From Candidatus Jettenia ecosi (lineage in GTDB: Bacteria; Planctomycetota; Brocadiia; Brocadiales; Brocadiaceae): a stretch of DNA of 56,940 nucleotides. The stretch covers positions 1-56,940 of the forward strand of contig SULG01000013.1 of assembly GCA_005524015.1 (NCBI GenBank). The letters run 5' to 3'. The position numbers and the translations under genes are program-made. Of this stretch, positions 54,737 through 56,940 are shown piece by piece. Numbering within the stretch: the stretch's first letter is position 1; each line of letters opens with the position of its first letter. Below the pieces are notes generated by a model. It ran no database searches. It was not told the DNA's origin and was given only the letters and a program-made list of their open reading frames with translations.

Positions 54737-55393
54737 TTAAAATATTTTGATATAATCTCTCATACAGACCCACCACTGATCGTTCAATATTTTGTAAACG
54801 ATACCTATAGCAAGCGATTTGGCAAGCTTCGACTTTGATATCCAGTCAATAATAAGAGAAATATTATTATAATGTTCTTTGATGTCGTTATTTTCCCTTT
54901 CAGTTGAAAAGAATGGTGCATTTACAATTATTCTAAAAAAAGTCAATTTTTCTACATACTTTCCACCTGGCTTAGTATAAACAATGTTGTAATTATTAAT
55001 AGTTTGTCCTCCGCAAATCCCATTTTTAAATAACCATTCAATTACTTCAATAACCGTCCCATCTTTTAATTGTACACTCGATCCTTTAGTAACAAAAAAT
55101 CCTTTTCCATCTCTAAAAGTAAAGACTTTAGCCAATTTTGATTTTGATATCCAACTTACAATTTTTCTTTGTATAGACATTGGAGATTCAGCTTCGTTTG
55201 TATTATGATTATCTTCTTCAACGTTGTAAGGTATATGCTTTATGTCTATAGAATCATTTTCTTGATAAGAATCTTTCACCAATCTCTCATAATCTTTTTC
55301 CATTATGTCTTCATCAGTTCCACCAAAATGGTCTTCCCAATCTTCTGGCCCCATATCATCAAAATGTTTGGATCAATCACTTTTATCCTTCAT
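54737..55393 (-). pseudogene. Hypothetical repeat protein interrupted by an in-frame TGA
   Basis: The clean frame starts at 55354, but a better start is ATG 55393 with AAAGGA 8 bases upstream. That frame runs M-K-D-K-S-D then TGA (55373-55375) then S-K-H-F-D-D-M-G-P-E-D-W and on. The context (SD?SKHFDDM beside PEDWEDHFGG) suggests the TGA was TGG, a nonsense change. The 205-residue remainder has an internal repeat: IVSWISKSKLAKVF (65-78) and IIDWISKSKLAKSL (168-181), each at the start of a stretch resembling a small beta-rich domain. No known family recognised. Restart at 55354 could still give a product. Confidence 0.6.
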
Positions 55394-55982
55394 ATTTATG
55401 TTCCTTTCATGTACGTGATTCTATGATAGAAATAACATCTTATAGATAACTGATTAATAAAACGCTATCAAGGTAAATAGAAAATGGTGATAAAAGATAT
55501 CTCTTTTTTTCACATAAGTTGCGCAGAAACAGAATAAGTTTGTCCAAGGATAGTCAAATACAAGGGAAACAAGAAGAGTATGGCTGAGAGAGCCTGAAAA
55601 ATAAGGGTTGAAAACAGTTCCAAAGTATGGCACTCTTATGAAAGTATTCGAAAGTTTTCATAAGGAGAAGCCATTATGGGAAAACTATTCTCAATTCCAT
55701 TGCTCTCGCACATGCTCTTTCACCATACCCCCAAATCTGTTCAGGAACAATCTTTCCCTTACGTCTGGCTGGCTAGCACGGCTTTATTCTATTTTTACGC
55801 AACTTATGTGGATATCACTCAACTTGTAATATTAATAAGTTAGAATTATAGGAGCGAAAATTTTATATGTCAATCATTTATGTCAAATATTCCTTGACTT
55901 ACGCTGTACTATTTATCAGATTAAAGAAAACTTGTTAATAACATCGTTAGGCGTCTGATGATCGATAGGAAGGAGACCGACT
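55394..55982. other. Gap holding a 300-bp inverted-repeat element
   Basis: 589 bases without a convincing gene. Most of it is the element at 55511-55810. A 55-codon ORF at about 55676-55843 runs through its right arm and is judged spurious. Confidence 0.5.
55511..55810. repeat. 300-bp inverted-repeat element (MITE or IS remnant)
   Basis: Arms 55511-55537 and 55784-55810 match inversely at 24 of 27 bases, with the outer 13 bases identical. There is no transposase inside, so this would be a deleted IS or a non-autonomous copy. It directly precedes the GC-rich DUF4157 gene, consistent with insertion activity at this end of the window. Confidence 0.6.
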
Positions 55983-56939
55983 ATGCGCACTGTCGCAGAG
56001 AAACCGAAGGCAAATCAGCAGACCACATCAGCCAAATCTGCGATGTCCGGTCGGGGATACTTTGGGCACAGCCGTAAGGTGAAATCGATCCTTCACTTAC
56101 AGCGCACACTTAGGAATCAAGCCGTGCAACGGTTACTGCAGGCTAAACCTGATGGCCTTGAGGCCGTCTCTGATCCGACCGCATCTGGCCGCTTTGGTCA
56201 TGACTTCTCGCAGATACCAGTGCATGCAAAAGCACCAGTAAAGATTCAATCAAAACTCGTGGTGAATACTCCCGGCGACATCTACGAGCAGGAAGCAGAC
56301 CGCGTCTCTGAGCAGGTGATGCGGCTGCCTGTGCCGCAGCTACAGCGCGCTTGCCCCTGCGGCGGAGGGTGTCCCAAATGTCAGACGGAACAATCGGACC
56401 ACGAATACGAGCGCTTGCAGACTAAGAGCGTCCAAGCCAGCGAGACTGGTCAGATTGCAACGCTGCCCATTGTCCAGGAAGTATTAGCTGTACCCGGCCA
56501 ACCCCTCGATCCGGCATCCCGAGTCTTTATGGAGCAGCGATTCGGCTATGACTTTTCCAAGGTACGCGTGCATTCCGGTGCGACCGCTGAGCAATCGGCG
56601 CGGGAATTGAACGCGCATGCCTACACAGTTGGATGCAACATTGTGTTTGGTACGGGCAAGTTCTCCCCAGAGACGCATGAGGGTCAGCGGCTACTCGCCC
56701 ATGAGTTGACACATGTAGTACAGCAGGACAATGATAATGCCATTATTCAGCGAAAACCAGCACCTATACCTGTAGTGATTGATGCTTCTGGAAAAGGTAT
56801 TGAAGGTGTTATCTCCAACACGTGGAGTGCCGCTTTGAGGGAGTCCCCAAGTAGAACATCCAAAGTCCTGGCAGATTTGCCACGAGGGCACAAAGTCTTG
56901 GCAAAAAGCGGACGCTTTTGGATAAAAGTTCAGACCTAA
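55983..56939 (+). CDS. DUF4157 (eCIS core domain) protein with HExxH motif
   Basis: 318 residues. The family features are LQRTLRNQAVQRLLQAK, the motif VNTPGDIYEQEADRVSEQVMR, a Cys knot CPCGGGCPKC (about 123-132), then the DUF4157 core PGQPLDPASRVFMEQRFGYDFSKVRVH and LLAHELTHVVQQ with the zinc-protease-like H240-E241-L-T-H244. RFG(H/Y)DFS(Q/K)..VH occurs twice (about 76-88 and 184-196), an internal duplication. The last 45 residues resemble an SH3b domain that stops early. DUF4157 proteins are linked with extracellular contractile injection systems, but no such genes are visible. GC content is much higher than in the neighbouring DNA. GGAAGGAGA precedes the ATG. Confidence 0.85.
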   Translation: MRTVAEKPKANQQTTSAKSAMSGRGYFGHSRKVKSILHLQRTLRNQAVQRLLQAKPDGLEAVSDPTASGRFGHDFSQIPVHAKAPVKIQSKLVVNTPGDIYEQEADRVSEQVMRLPVPQLQRACPCGGGCPKCQTEQSDHEYERLQTKSVQASETGQIATLPIVQEVLAVPGQPLDPASRVFMEQRFGYDFSKVRVHSGATAEQSARELNAHAYTVGCNIVFGTGKFSPETHEGQRLLAHELTHVVQQDNDNAIIQRKPAPIPVVIDASGKGIEGVISNTWSAALRESPSRTSKVLADLPRGHKVLAKSGRFWIKVQT

Positions 56940-56940
56940 A

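Noticed and set aside
55373-55375. Selenocysteine at the in-frame TGA
   Set aside because: The context favours Trp, there is no SECIS-like hairpin just downstream that I can see, and the protein is not a redox family.
55676-55843. 55-codon ORF inside the 300-bp element
   Set aside because: It crosses the right inverted repeat and its translation matches no transposase; probably chance.

Overview
The window looks like a piece of a Gram-negative-type, strictly or facultatively anaerobic autotroph. A planctomycete of the anammox group (Brocadiales) is my best guess. This is inferred from gene content and codon style, since there is no rRNA to test it. The clues are a hopanoid set (squalene-hopene cyclase, HpnH, HpnG-like), LpxK (lipid A), an anaerobic class III ribonucleotide reductase, a membrane-bound group 4 [NiFe] hydrogenase, a DabA/DabB inorganic-carbon uptake pair, and moderately AT-rich DNA with many radical-SAM and Fe-S proteins.

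Layout. 1-2500 is an accessory end: an IS630-family element whose transposase is split by a one-base shift, then a decayed large serine recombinase whose 3' end runs into a tRNA-Asn gene. 2500-6440 (leftward) carries accD and the carbon-metabolism group gap-pgk-rpe behind a good promoter. 6820-7860 is a lone DUF2156 protein. 7990-8140 is a small inverted-repeat element. 8520-13720 (rightward) is a visibly GC-richer block, dabA-dabB plus an msrB broken by a one-base deletion. It is probably an acquired module for bicarbonate/CO2 accumulation.

14044-22936 (rightward) is a compact hydrogenase operon, hyfB-hyfC-hyfE-hyfF-hyfG and a fused ferredoxin/small-subunit gene, followed at once by glutamate dehydrogenase. 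Two transporters follow, an MFS protein and an ArsB/NhaD-type ion transporter. The second overlaps, tail to tail, a 981-residue radical SAM protein of unknown function.

25640-38804 is a long leftward run: radical SAM protein, VanZ-like, NYN-domain protein, pyrC, endonuclease III-like glycosylase, a deoxyhypusine-synthase-like protein, a small ferredoxin, lpxK, an HNH protein, thiD, a lipoprotein, mtnA, purE and an HpnG-like phosphorylase. Several neighbours overlap, so coupled translation is likely. 39005-42359 is the hopanoid locus: hpnH and shc converge on a 141-bp inverted-repeat element, and hpnG diverges from hpnH.

42544-54549 is core housekeeping: an acetoin-utilization/HDAC-type deacetylase, rpsT, def-fmt-DUF116, nrdR-nrdD-nrdG, a 30-residue lysine-rich mini-gene with a strong ribosome binding site and its own terminator, and smc. 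The right end (54737-56940) is accessory again: a repeat-containing hypothetical gene interrupted by an in-frame TGA, a 300-bp inverted-repeat element, and a GC-rich DUF4157 (eCIS-associated) protein with an HExxH motif at the window edge.

The candidates most worth following are the reduced hydrogenase with its fused small subunit and extension-less large subunit, the DAB block, the mini-gene before smc, the radical SAM and DHS-like proteins of unknown chemistry, and the isolated DUF4157 protein. I found no CRISPR array, rRNA or recognisable defence cluster.
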